Source: Trissonchulus latispiculum (lineage: Eukaryota > Nematoda > Enoplea > Enoplida > Ironidae). Taken from it: DNA of 64,000 bases. Below the pieces are notes generated by a model that ran no database searches, was not told the DNA's origin, and saw nothing but the letters and a program-made list of their open reading frames with translations. Of the stretch, positions 46,601-58,642 are shown in pieces. Position 1 is the first letter of the stretch, and each line of letters starts with the position of its first letter. The stretch is taken from assembly GCA_030248195.1 (NCBI GenBank), contig JASAND010013007.1, forward strand, positions 1 through 64,000. The letters are read 5' to 3'. Made by a program: the position numbers and the translations under genes.

Positions 46601-49595
46601 GTTAGACCTGATTGTTTCAGAACTAGTGGAGACAAATGTAGCGCAGCCAAACCGTGCCGCAACTCCTATAAATCAGATTCCACCTGTGGTGGATCTAACT
46701 TCATCGCCAGAGAACTCCGCATATGACCTGTGCTCAGTCGATGGTGAGAATTTCCCTATACTCTCCTGCACAAATTATGTTCTTTTAATTTCTTGTGTAT
46801 TGAACTTAAAGCAATCCTCTCTTCTCATCTCAACATATTGTTTTTGACAAAACATATGACGGCTTTGTGATAACTATTGGCGGGAATAGTGTGCTATTTT
46901 ATTTTTAAAAAATAACATTCTTTTTCAAAAACACTAACAAAAGTTAGAACCTGAGTATGAGTGACAAATTCAATACCGGGCACTGAGGGGAATTGCTCCT
47001 CTTATTGCCGCCATTACTGTCTGGTATACTATCCACTGCCCTTTTTTAATCATTTCAGATAGTTCGTCCCGCCCCAGTACTCCGCCCCCTGGTAAGATTG
47101 TTTCTTCTATTTGTAGTTTTACTGTCATCACTACTTCCATTTATAACTATCTCTAATTATCTTTTTCCAGTGTCCTACTCTTATCTTTTCTCTAAAACAA
47201 TGTACTATTCATATTTTACCATCCTTACTTTATTATTTCAGACAGTTCGTTGCGCCCCGCTACTCCGCCTCCCGGTAACTCTTATTCTTCTAATTGCTCT
47301 GTAGTCTTCTTGACAAATTATATGATGGCTTGTGATAACTATTGGAGAGTATCGTGTAGTCTCCTATTTTTAAAAAATTGCATTCTCTTCCAAACTAACA
47401 AACGTATTAACCTGAGTAGAACGGGGCAGACAAACAATTTGCGAAATTTACAAATTTCTGCCACTGAAGGAAATTGTTCCACTTAATATTCCCGTTACTG
47501 TTTACCATAGTATGCTTTGTCCTTATATTATTATTTCAGATAGTTCGTTTCGCCCCGCTACTCCGCCCTGTGGTAAGATTGTTTCTTCTAATTTCTAATT
47601 ACTTGTTTTCTACTACTCTATTTCAAGTTTCTCAGTCATCACTATTTCCATTTATTACTATCACTAATTATCTTTCTCCAGCGGTCTACTTTCATCGTTT
47701 CTCTAAAACAATATACTAATCATATTTTACCATCCTTACTTTATTATTTCAGATAGTTCGCTGTGCCCCGCTACTCCGCCCACCGGTAAGTCTTATTCTC
47801 CTAATTTCTGTTAACTTGTTCCCTAGATATCTATTAATACTCTTGCTGCCTGCACTATTTTCAAATATTACTATCTCAAATTGTATTTCAAAATTAAAAT
47901 TTCCTACCCTAAACATTTCAATTAAACAATCCACCAACTATAACTAGTTTACCAATCTGACGCTTCTTTTTTCAGATACTCCTGCCGCCTTAATGCAGCC
48001 TATAATCTGTAAGTATTAATCCAATTCTCTAAATCATGATTTTCCCGTAAGCATAGCCCGTAAAAAAGCCTTTGCTTTTTGATACAATCTGATCATAATT
48101 ATCGCGATACGCTCTACTTCGTCCCATATCGCATCTAATTTTGTACATTTTATTTGTTTCAAGCTTTGAATCAGTTGGATCTAGAGAACACAGGCGGGAG
48201 CGTAATCATCAAAGGAAAAAGAAAATTGGTCGAAGAAGACTCTACGGAAAATTCAGGCACATCAGGTTAGTTTTCTGTCGGTGCTTCTACCTGTCTATTA
48301 TATTGCGTATTAATTCGCTTTGAGTTCACGAACTGTATTTCATAATCGAGGAAGAATACATATTAATAGCACAGCTCTTCTTGCAAATGTTACATTTTGT
48401 GTTTTGACTCTTTCAGATAGCAACGCAGACAGCAGAATTCTACGTCCAAAGACTTCTAAATCTGCTGTAGCCCCCATTCCAGCATCGAAACCTGTGGCAT
48501 CATCGTCCAGGAGAAAGAACAAGAGCAACAAAACTACGAGAACAACAAAAGGTAAATCAACGCAATAACATAAATTTATCAATCCCTGCTAGCTATTCCT
48601 CAACAGAAAGCGAGCTGTAACACCATTATAAGTGCGAGCAATGTTGCTTCGAATAGAGGAGCCTACCGCGCCTTTTGTTTTCATTATCAGATTCTGAATA
48701 TTTTGTAACAATGTGTCTGTGTTTATAAACGATACCTGGACAACAAAGTAACCAGTATAACTTCGTTTATTATTTCAGGGAAAGAACCTGTCTCTCCTGC
48801 AGCCGGCCGTCAAAACCGAGCTCAATCGTCTGGCACCAGTGGTGCATTTAAGTCCAGAACTACAATTGGCTATCGTAATTGCTATTTTTTTCATTGGTTT
48901 TTTTTTGTAAAATATCTACCAAGAGTAACCTAACTAATTCTCCTACGTTGTTTCTGCTATTCCTTGACTTTACTCGACACCCCCTCAACTTTTTGCGCAA
49001 CTTTTTGTTTCTATTGCGCTACTTTTTGTTTCTATTCATAGACAACATTCAGTCCCACGAGCAGCCTGTTAAATGGAACATACCTTCGCTACTGCTCTTG
49101 CTTCATTCCAACTGTCACATTTCTTATAACATATATGATCAGTATGTTCTAAGCGTATTTTTAAAATCCACCCGTTTTACGATCATTTCAGCCTATCAAG
49201 TACAGGATACGCCCGGATTCATTTTTGGAGTTGGTGATGAACTTGCCCGTCCGCTCAACACCTACAATGAATTGGAAAATCTAAATCTGATCCTCTACTC
49301 GGTGAAAGGCGAAACTGATCGTTCAGCGCTCCATCTCGGTTTAATTCGCCACTTGGATTTTCAGACGAAAAAGGCAGATATTGCCAAATTCTGCAAAACT
49401 CACTCATTCGTCAACACGGGACATACTTGGTTCCGCAGTCCCGTGGCATCACCATCCACTACAATTCCTTTCACCGATATCATGTTCAAAATCAATACTC
49501 CTCTCTGGAACTTTACCCGTGATCAGTTCGCAATTTTTTCTGATGATTTTGTTTTTTCTCTGACCAAAAACATTAATAACCCGCGTGACATTTAA
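43624..49595 (+). CDS. Gene A: modular Ser/Thr/Pro-rich protein with helical N-terminal domain
   Basis: Supported exons: 43624-43852, 44118-44366, 44685-44825, 45375-45575, about 46085-46270, 46621-46743, five 33-nt exons (47059, 47242, 47540, 47753 and 47976 as starts), 48164-48265, 48417-48551, 48779-48874, one starting near 49042, and a last one ending at 49595. Almost every junction is phase 1. Exon 1 encodes a helical domain (YSIERLAYVLLL..YEQAATAQHVDVDSLLKAEQL) shared with gene B, perhaps helix-turn-helix. The middle is Ser/Thr/Pro-rich and probably disordered, with HIVVLKR (exon 2) and PPVVDLTSSPE (exon 6) resembling SUMO-interaction motifs, and basic patches (KGKRKL, SSRRKNKSNK). The last exon is globular-looking (FVNTGHTWFR). 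The start of the fifth exon and the 49042-49200 junctions are unresolved. Function unknown. Confidence 0.65.
45225..45365 (+). repeat. Dispersed repeat copy in gene A intron
   Basis: Matches 52826-52965 upstream of gene B (CAAAGTAGCGGAAT, GTTCATCTCCTTTAA, CGGCTAAATAT..AAATATCAAAACTT) at perhaps 80-85 percent by eye. Same orientation in both places. Confidence 0.75.
45690..45785 (+). pseudogene. Decayed duplicate of the preceding exon
   Basis: TCTAGCCGTTTCATG..TCAAGC and ATCATCTGTTACCTTT repeat the end of the exon at 45375-45575 and its donor region with indels. No clean acceptor or donor remains. Confidence 0.5.
46850..47785 (+). repeat. Tandemly duplicated two-exon unit in gene A
   Basis: Unit 1 (about 46850-47274) and unit 2 (about 47310-47785) each contain a long intron part, a 33-nt exon, a short intron and another 33-nt exon. 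Introns align as well as exons (TATGAYGGCTTGTGATAACTATTGG; TATTTTACCATCCTTACTTTATTATTTCAG). The exons encode DSS-x-R/C-P-S/A-TPP-x, 11 residues each, all phase 1 at both ends. Confidence 0.9.
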
Positions 49596-52265
49596 TGTAC
49601 TAGTTCTCTTTGTACACTGTTGTTCTGTAATTAGTTTTTGCTAACGTTGTTTGTTACTGCATCAAAATTTACTACGTTTGCTTTTGGTTTTTGTCGTTAG
49701 CTTTTCCATATATATTTCACTTCAGAGTTGTTTCTACTTAACATTGTAATTTCATTTATAAACAGATTAAGACTGCACTTGTAGTACTTAAGCAACTCGT
49801 AATGTGTCCTCTGCTTCCATTCGTTAATGTTGTTATCCTTGGTTCATTTGAAACTGTATATCTTGCATTTTCCATTTATCTTTTGTTACAGTTATCTTCA
49901 TTTTAAACTGTATATTATGCGTTTTCTATTTTTCTTTTATTCCAGTTATCTCTACGCGCTCCTGCATACATTAAAATTAAAAAAACTGCAAGCTTCAATC
50001 AGATGCATAATCAACATTGTTTCAGTTCCATAAATTTTGGAAGTATTTCATTGTCACAAGTTAAATCCCTGCGAACTCCGTACTCACACATATCTTCTGC
50101 TGAAATTCAGTGATAGTCTGCATTGTTACCTCTCTTATGTTGTCAGGGACCCTCAGTACCGCTGAAAAGGGTAACCCGCGTGACCTATGCTCTATTATTT
50201 GCCATTACTCCTGTCCTTTGATTCATTTGAACCTGTATATTTTCGTATGTATCTGTTATTAGAAGTACGTCTACGTCTCCCTGCCCACTTCTTAATACAA
50301 TAAAATTATACAAGCTAGAAGCACACGCATAAAAACAAGATTCCTCCAATTCCACAATTTACGAAACTTTTTCTTATCTGCAAAATATTTTTCTCCGAAC
50401 TGTTGTACTCATACATATCTTCTACTGACCTTCTGCGCTGTCATATTACATATGTTGTTAGTGAGCCACTCTGCATCTGTAATGCTCACCTCCGTGACTT
50501 TTGTTCCCGTGATTTTCATTGTTTCTGTATTTCTTGTTCTACGTTGTTCATTTTCGTATCAAAAATTACTGCGTTCATATTTGCCCCTTTTCCGTCAGGT
50601 TTCCGAGTTTACATTTCTCTGTTGCGTTAGTACTATTTACCCTTTTTACGTGTGATTCTATTTCTCCTTTTGGTTTCATGCAGGCAAACGCAGCACTTTT
50701 TCTACTTGACCAGAACAAACCGCTGTCGCCCTTTGCCATTTGAAACTCTTTTTGTACTTCTTAATCTACAACTGTGTATTCTGTTTTTTCCATTTATCTA
50801 TTACCACAACTCCGACTATTTGTTCTAGTACACTTATTACAAAAACTGAATTATCGTCGATATTCGCGCCCATTTGCTCTCTCCTTTTACGAACAACATC
50901 ATTTGGCTTTTTGAATTCTTTTTATGTCATCCTGTCCGCATAAGAATGTCTACAAATGTGTTAAATGTATTTGTTTGTTTATCTGTTCTTTATTTCTCCC
51001 TTTTCCGTCAAATTTCCGAGTTCACATTTCCCTGATCCGTTGATACTATTTCCCCTTGTTTTCTTATGTTTCTATTGCCCCTTTTCGTTTCATGTAGCCA
51101 AACACAACCATTATACCATTTGACCAGAACAAACCGCTATCGCCCTTTCACATTTGAAACTGTTTTTGTCCTTTTTTATTTACAACTGTGTATTCTGTTT
51201 TTTCCAAATTTTCTATTATCAGAACTACGACTATTTCATTTACCACACTTAATGCAAAAACAGAATTATCGACCATGATAGCGCCCATTTGCTCTCACCT
51301 TTTACGAACCAAATCTTTTGGCTTTTGGAATTCGCTGTATGCCATCTGACATCATACCCGCATAATAATGTCTAAAATATGTGTTTAATGTATTTCCATG
51401 TTTTTCTTTTGTTTTCCAGTTTGTCTTCGCGATGTTGCTATGTTGCTTTTTTGTCATTAGACTAATAAACCTTCTTCTTCCTGTGTTTTCTGCTAACTAT
51501 ACGAAATAGAAACTATTCATCGTTGTTTACAACATTTACAAGCATGACGAACAACACTTGACGTCTATTTATGAAAACAAATGGCAACAAACTGGCACAA
51601 CCCCGACGCAACATCGTTCTGCATACCAAAACATGGCTCAGGTCCGCAAAGGCACAATCTTTCATCAAGAGTGCCAGTAAGTTGCAAAGGAATGGTTTTG
51701 AAATAATCTAAAGCCAGTGAGAGAGAAGCAGAGCAAACACAGGGTGATATCGTGAGTGGGACGATGCAACTGTAGCAAGCGATGCAAATACATCAGCAAC
51801 CAACAGCAACGCTGAATGTTTGGCAGAGAGCATGGTTAATCACTGTTCCTGTTTGATTGACAACATGGTTAATCACTATTCCTTTATAACATTTTTCGCT
51901 ACTGATGACTGTACATAGTTAATACACGGTGCATCACACTGGGCCATTTTATTCCCGCTGTTTTCTTCCCCTGCTATTGAACATGTTCTTCCTAATTTAT
52001 AATGCACTTCAAAATGATTCCCCTCCGTTTTCAACAACCTCCTGACACTATTGATATCCCTCACACAGTTGAACACAACACTACGTTTGTGATCAGACCT
52101 AGCTGACTGTTAGCTTCTATGACCATGCGCGGGGAACAGACTATTTAAAGTTATCCTCGAGAAAACTAGTGAATTACGCAAAAGCATAAAACAGACAGAT
52201 TTTAACAAACTGAACATAATTTGGATTTCACTGGCGCTTAAACAACAATCCTAGGATTACACATT
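49596..52265. other. Intergenic region between genes A and B, with internal duplications
   Basis: T-rich on the plus strand. About 50580-50940 repeats at 50995-51360 (GTCARRTTTCCGAGTT, TTGACCAGAACAAACCGCT, GCGCCCATTTGCTCTC). A shorter pair lies at 49835-49970. AATAAA at 50299-50304 could end gene A. Open frames are composition-driven. No gene seen. Confidence 0.55.
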
Positions 52266-52269
52266 CTCC

Positions 52270-53100
52270 ATTTTTCTTCGGCACTTCAAATTTTTGTTCC
52301 TAATTTTTATAACTGTTCCAAACGATTCCACGTTATCGAAACGACTGCCATGAGACCAAAACAAAATCCCGCGAGACGCTCCCCCCCCGTCCAGAAGAAA
52401 TATCCGGCATGCCCCCTTCCTCACAGATATAACGTACGAACGAACATACCAGATGTAAGCTGAGGGGGGCAAAGGATATACAATGTGTGGATATCCATCC
52501 TCCCCTCAAACTCTTCTCCCCAAGCATACGTGTAGCGGGGGGAGATTCTAGCTTTGTTACCTCATACAATTAATTTCCAACCCCCCGTCTACATTCTTTT
52601 ATTCCTGCACGAATTTGGTGAACTGAAGAAGAGCCATTTATCCCTCTTTATACATTTCAATGTGTCTCTTCTTGCATGCGTATACTGCCTGTACAGGTGA
52701 AATAGACCAGGAATGGGGGGAGCACCACCTCTTTGTAAATTTCCCAAATCCCATATGCGCCCCGTTCCTGATGTATTAGAACAACACGTGTAAAGTGCCA
52801 ACGTGAGCGCTTCTCCCACAGCAGAAGCGGCCACGAGAACCGGCAAATACATGCTTCAAAGTAGCGGAATGCCGTCTTTTGGTTGTTCATCTCCTTTAAT
52901 ATTATTTCCTCCCCCCTTTCCCCTGCTTTATTTCGGCTAAATATGTAAATATCAAAACTTCTTCTCCTCTGCAAATTTTTCTTCGTAATTTATATAATAG
53001 TTCCAATGGATTTCCCGTTTTCGAAAAAACTGCCTTGGCAGCAGGAAAAAACCTGCGAGACGCTCCCCTCCCTCCAGAAAACACGCAAGGGGGTACAAAC
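52270..53100. repeat. Duplicated upstream block before gene B
   Basis: 52275-52412 and 52975-53095 are related (CAAATTTTT.TTC.TAATTT, AACTGCC, CCYGCGAGACGCTCCCC). The copy of the 45225 repeat lies just before the second block (52826-52965). C-rich runs alternate with AT-rich sequence. The second copy ends about 60 bp before the gene B start, so it may hold its promoter. Confidence 0.65.
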
Positions 53101-53157
53101 TGAACAAGAAGTATATCTCATGTCGTGTCAATTGATTTACATATCAATTTAGATATT

Positions 53158-56100
53158 ATGCCTGTGGTCCGATATTACACCATTAGCAGGCTGAACTCTG
53201 TACTGGCAAAGGTGGATAATGGCGAGTACACAAACATCCAAGACGCGGCTAAAAGGACAAAAATAGCGGAACCGGCACTACTTACTGCCCAGGAACTCAG
53301 GGACAATGGGAATCCCAACAACATCACAAAGATCCCGTGTGGAACCCATGAAGCAAGGCAAGCAAAGGCGAACGCTGCAGCCGTTGCGGCACTAAAGCTG
53401 AAAAGAGGTATGTCGCATTTCTGGTTAATAGAACCCCAGAACTAACTGTATCCAACTTTAGAGGTAACTCAGTTTTCGTCTGTAATCCTGTAAAATTGTC
53501 ACTTTGAGAAAATAAACTTAACATATACTGGAACAATTGTATCATCTCATTTGATCATTGAAAGAAAAAAGGAACGTAACATCTGGACGACAGATGGTTT
53601 ATTGGTTGTTTCGAGTGAATTTAAATCTGTGGTCTCATGACTAAATGTGTCACAATTTTATAATTTATTATTGACAAGCTCAACAAACAAACAATTCATT
53701 TTCTAGAGACAGATACCACGAGTCCAAAACAGGGAGCTAAGCGAAAAGGCATACATTCAGCAAGGACACGACAAAGGACGGAAAATGCTACAGGGCCAAC
53801 GACTCCTAACCAATCAGAGGCCACTGCAGAGGGCGCAGTTGCCAGACGACCTGTGGTTTTCGCTGACACAGGCCCAGGTACCTCTTCTATTCTTCTCGCG
53901 TATGAATAGTGACATGCAGGAGAAACGCGACTTGCTGCTAGCCTAAAAAACTACTAGTCAATATTTATAACTTTTACTTGTCTCAGCATTATTGCTGTAA
54001 TTAACTCTAGTCTGTCACTATAACTGCTTAACGGAGACGACGTTCCTGTCTCAATTGAATGAACTCAGAGGCATTTCCTGATTTAGGAACAGATTCATTG
54101 CAGCAAAACAACAGGACGCCCAACGCGAACAGTTCTCCCCCTGTCTCTGCTGAGAGAAGTGTATCAGCAGCTTCTGACAAACAAATGGAACCTGGAGCCG
54201 CAGCACAAGATCATAACTCTGACAGTAGTCTGGAAAATTCGCCTAGGCTAATTATCGATGAGAATCCTGGTAAGTCCTCCCTTTTCAATTGTTTATGTAT
54301 ATCTTGTGCACGAACTTTTACCTTCATTTTCATTGGTTGCTATATAGTCAGACATGTGAACAAGATGTTGGTTGAATGAATTCTATACCATTCGATTTTG
54401 TTTCGACGATCTAATAAAACACTCCCGACCCCTGTTAGCTTGTTTCTTTGTCTTTACTAGTAAATATTTTGAGCTTTCGTTTGAACTATTTTCTAGTTCT
54501 TGCAAGCCCAATGGTGATTCCTCCCAACACTGGTTTGCAATCTTCTTTCTCAGCCTCCTCAGGAACAACGAGTTCAGTAACGCCTACACCACCTCAAAAC
54601 GCTTATGCCATGATATCTGCACCTCAGATGAAGTTGCCAACTGGCGCCGTCACAATGCGCAGTAAAAGTTTGTATATTATGTTTGCCTGCCGCCTTCTCT
54701 TTTGATTTCCCATCTAATTGTCAAGGGCAAATCCATTTCATTTTGCAGTTTCCATTCAAGCATGATTTACAAATTGACCTTTAATTATTTGATATAAAGT
54801 AAAATAACTACATTTACTCACATTTTGTGTATGATCCAGTTTACTTTACATTTTCTGCAGATAAGAACAAGCGATATGCCGACACGCCCGCTGATACCAC
54901 TGCCCGTCGTACAAGTGCTAGACTTCAGGAGAAAGTTTCTTCTTCAAATCTTCAGTCTGAACTTCCTTCGGCCGACCAGCAAAAAGCATCACAAAAAGTG
55001 GCAACAAACCAACAGGGGCCTCCAGGTACAGACACGATACTACCTGTCTTTCATGAATACAACTTTATCCCCTGTATGTGCAAGCATTTACCTATTTCTA
55101 CTATTTATTCAATTTGTGCCCACGTAATAACCTACTTATGGATATTGCTTATTTCAAATCTAACACTTAATTTGCCTATTCCTTTAAAGTCAATTTCTAA
55201 TGAAATTTAAATTGTTACAGAACCTGCACAGCGTGGACAGGTCAACAAGGTTACTCGAGCTACGGACCTCGCGTCTACTTCAAAGGGCACATCAGGGGAG
55301 CCAAATCCGCGACAACTGTTATCCATTGCATCCCGTAAGTGATTAGATTTTCAATTGTACAATTCGATTGTTGTCAATTTCTCGTTATTTCTCTTATCCA
55401 AAACTCTTGGCTTTTTACTTATCTTATTGCAAAATGCATTAAGCTAGTCATTTATCTTCAGCTTTAGTCTACGCTCAATCGATATGTAGGATCTCGTTAA
55501 CTGATGCATTTTTCACATACTATACTTCAACACAAACAGTTATTGTCATAAAGTAGTCCAAATGTAGACACGAACACCTGCTACATGCTGTTTGCTGTCT
55601 CCTTTTTTTAGAGAAGAAATTGCAAACGCTGATGAGAAATGTGCGAACTGCAGAAAAACAACACGAGGAAGATGAGGACGAAGAGCAGACAAGAAAACTT
55701 CCAGATTACGCTTATGATCTCATCAAATATCTCAACAAATATGGTTTTTCTGGATCATTTCTCCTAGAAGGTAACGTATTCCACTATTTCAATTCTTTTT
55801 CTCAACAAATAAAGGCTCACCGCTTTTTAAGCAAACGCTATGGTAAATTCATAATATATGGAAGCCCGTCCGCCACATGAGAACAACAACTCAAACGATC
55901 AAAGTAGCCATTAAACAAATAATAGAAAGAACATTGTCTCCACTCCCCCATTCTTCCCCCTGCTATCTGCTCATACAGTCACACTTCTCTTTTTCTTCGT
56001 TTTTTACTGTTAACGTTAATGTTTTTAATTCAATCCCTGTGCGTTGTACAATGACATTATTTCAATTAATTTAAATTCAAACAAGTTAACTCTACCTAAA

Positions 56101-56542
56101 TTCGTTAACATTTTTTCAGCGGAACAGACTTTACCGAACGAGAATGTGGTACCCGCTAATGAACAGCACCACATAGTACTGGACAGTGAAGAATCAGCTG
56201 ATGTAGTAGCTGGCCTCCCCATCATGCTCACCTTGAATTCAGTAGTTGCCACTGATTACATCCCCGTTGACAGTAACCAGGCATCGAAATGGTTAGCTGT
56301 TATCAGAGAAATTGTCCCGGAGTCCCCCAACTGTGCAGTTGAATTCTTTACTTCTGCCCCTCCCCTTTGAAGACCATGGATTTCACTGGTTCCGTCTTTC
56401 TGATCCCCCCTGCATTAAAGTCATTCCTGTTAAGAATGTTCAACTGAAACTGTTCACATTTGTACAGAAAATTAATGGATATGTATACTGCGTGTTGACC
56501 CCAAACTTTCATCAGCGTGTATCACAGTGGTGCTCTCATTGA
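53158..56542 (+). CDS. Gene B: paralogue of gene A, eight exons, frameshift in the last
   Basis: Exons 53158-53407, 53707-53877, 54087-54269, 54497-54661, 54861-55025, 55221-55334, 55612-55770 and 56120-56542 all join in phase 1. Exon 1 encodes the domain shared with gene A (YTISRLNSVLAKVDNGEY, IQDAAKRTKIAEPALLTAQ, NNITKI against NETNITHI in A). The middle is Ser/Thr/Pro-rich with a basic stretch (GAKRKGIHSARTRQR), an acidic helix (EKQHEEDEDEEQ) and SUMO-interaction-like HIVLDSEES. The last exon runs in frame to TGA at 56368-56370, but the next frame continues as LPFEDHGFHWFRLS to TGA at 56540, resembling the HTWFR end of gene A. A one-base indel near 56350-56365 (CCCCTCCCC) best explains this. 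Possible poly(A) signal at 57181. Function unknown; probably nuclear. Confidence 0.65.
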
Positions 56543-56700
56543 CTGGCTATTATCATTTCTTTACTTCACTTTTTTCGCATTCCCATTACTTATTTTTATC
56601 TTTTGATTGACTGTCCTCATTGACTGGCTATTATCATTTCTTTACTTCACTTTTTTCGCATTCCCATTACTTATTTTTATCTTTTGATTGACTGTCCGTT
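56537..56700 (+). repeat. Perfect or near-perfect tandem duplication, about 79-bp unit
   Basis: CTCATTGACTGGCTATTATC through TTTTGATTGACTGTC occurs twice in a row directly after the gene B stop, probably in its 3' UTR. 56760-57110 also contains two related blocks ending in GTTTTAAATGTTTTACTT. Confidence 0.9.
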
Positions 56701-57180
56701 TTAAGCCTTTTGTGCTATTTCAAATTCTTCTTGTTTATGTTTGTTACCAGTTCCATGCTTACAAAGATTACACGTACCGCGTCTGTACATCTGTTTCACT
56801 ACTCGTCATTACGCTTTTCCCATATTAAAATTTTGACAATTTCTCTCAACGATCACTGCAGCGACGGAGTACACCTGAGACTCCCATCGTGTAATCTTTC
56901 GAACATCACTAACAATCGTTTTAAATGTTTTACTTGAGTACGTACATCATTCGTACATCAATTCTGCCTCTTGACTTTACACTTTCCCAACAATGAAATT
57001 TTGCCAAGTTCTCTCTACGAAGACTGTGGGCACCTGATACTCCTATCTTGTATTATTTCGACCCTCACTTGCAGTCGTTTTAAATGTTTTACTTCGTTGT
57101 CGTTTTTGGCGTTTAACCTGCTGTTCAGTATTTCTTTTAGTGTTTTCAATGTGTAGTTACTGTTTTAACTGTACATATCA

Positions 57181-57186
57181 AATAAA
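57181..57186 (+). terminator. Poly(A) signal candidate for gene B
   Basis: AATAAA about 640 bp after the gene B stop, followed by a T/G-rich stretch (TTTGTTGCC, TCTGTTTGTCGTTGT). Gene C converges from the other side, which fits a transcript end here. Confidence 0.5.
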
Positions 57187-57264
57187 AATTTGTTGCCTTC
57201 GCTCTGTTTGTCGTTGTAATTAAGGACCCCTCTGAAGATATCTTGAAACTGAACCACTTTTTTA

Positions 57265-57705
57265 TTAATAATTAACAACACTTAGAGAATCTCCAGGCAC
57301 GGGAGACGATAAACAGCAGATGACAATTGACCAGTTCTGCCGCTTCTCTGATATATCCGGCGCCTGGCTGATGTACCCAGAGGGGCCAGGCATAGCCGGT
57401 CCAGAAGGCTGATATGGAGGCGTCCGGAAAGGCATAGACGCCACCGTTATGGCCAGCTGCTGCAAGCCAGGAGGTAATTGTTCCAACAAATTAGATGGTA
57501 TAGAGTCCGGCGCGCTGCGCAGGTTTCGTTCTTCGGTTTCTGTCGACTCCCCGCTGTCGGATTCATCAGAATCGTCTACCGTGACAGTGGGAGCCGCCGA
57601 TGCTGAAGGCATAGGATGTGGCAGCGTCGAGGATCCGATGTATCTATCTGTAACCTCTTCCAAAATTTTTAATTTTCTGGTGGACATGGAAATTTCACTT
57701 GACAT
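57265..57705 (-). CDS. Gene C: small acidic Ser/Pro-rich protein, antisense
   Basis: A single open frame of 146 codons on the minus strand, converging on gene B. The N-terminus is basic and helical (MSSEISMSTRKLKILEEV). The centre has a hydrophobic-acidic stretch (PTVTVDDSDESDSGES) of the kind seen in SUMO-interaction motifs with an acidic and phosphorylatable tail. The C-terminal half is Pro/Gly-rich (PPYQPSGPAMPGPSGY). Composition is unlike the T-rich spurious frames nearby and resembles the disordered middles of A and B. AATAAA overlaps its TAA stop, so its poly(A) site is unclear. No family recognised; the plus-strand frame here is its shadow. Confidence 0.55.
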   Translation of the reverse strand: MSSEISMSTRKLKILEEVTDRYIGSSTLPHPMPSASAAPTVTVDDSDESDSGESTETEERNLRSAPDSIPSNLLEQLPPGLQQLAITVASMPFRTPPYQPSGPAMPGPSGYISQAPDISEKRQNWSIVICCLSSPVPGDSLSVVNY

Positions 57706-57719
57706 GGATACTCTTTATT

Positions 57720-58640
57720 ATATTCTTATCTCACTTATCCGCAACTCAATTTCTCAATTCACCACCCTCATACATCTATTAGAACCAACATTCTAATATG
57801 AGACTAAAACGATTTCTAACACACAGTGATAAAGAAAATTATTAAAAGTGAGCAAAACGGTTCCTTTGCCTCGCATACTTCAATAAGCATTTACCCTCGC
57901 TTGTCGTGAACAGAGTAAGGAGAAATTAGACAACTAAACGAAAGCTAGACAACAAGAACATACAATAACAAACATGTTAAGGAGACTCATCTCACACTCT
58001 CCATGCGGCCACTCTGACCAAAAGTTTCTGGTAACAATACTAAAATTTTTCTAACATTATTGTTTTTAATTTCTCGCAACCCTTCTCTATGCCCCCCTGC
58101 AGCGAACTCTATTATTGCCTCATTTTTCTTTATTTCGACATTACAAATTAAAATGTTCTTTTTCATTGCCTTCAATTTTCATCTTTTCCCTCTCCCGGCA
58201 TTCAACTATCTTATCGCCTCACAAACTCTATTAAATTCTACATTCCACATTTGGTACCCAACTAAACTTTTCTTCTCCACTACGAATATTGTTCTTCCTC
58301 GCTTTTTTCTGGACATCGTCTTGTTTATCGAAAAATGACGGAACCGATAAAATCCCTCATGATTGCGCACTATGCGAAAATGGGGACTTCTCCACCCCTT
58401 CCCCCTTCATAGAACTTTCTTCATGCCTTATATTATCTTTTTATCGTCATTTTAACTTAAATTGTTTGTTTTCAGTCCCTGCAATTTTCATCTTTTCTCT
58501 CCCCAACATACAGCTATCTTTTCGCCTCAAAATCCCCTTTATTCCCCCATTCCATATTTTCTATCCAACTAAACTTTTCTTCTCCACTATAAATACTATT
58601 CTTTCTCGCTATTTTTCTAGATATCGTCCTGCTTTCCGAA
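57720..58640 (+). promoter_or_regulatory. Upstream region of the primase with a duplicated start segment
   Basis: About 58165-58390 and 58475-58700 are related at a fixed offset of 308-309 bp (TTTTCATCTTTTC, AACTAAACTTTTCTTCTCCACTA, then ATGACSGARCCG). The first copy carries its own ATG (58335) and 25 codons ending in TAG; the second opens the primase. A tandem duplication has thus copied the 5' region and first codons. A TTTTTCTAG just before the second start may be a 3' splice site. Confidence 0.65.
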
Positions 58641-58642
58641 GA

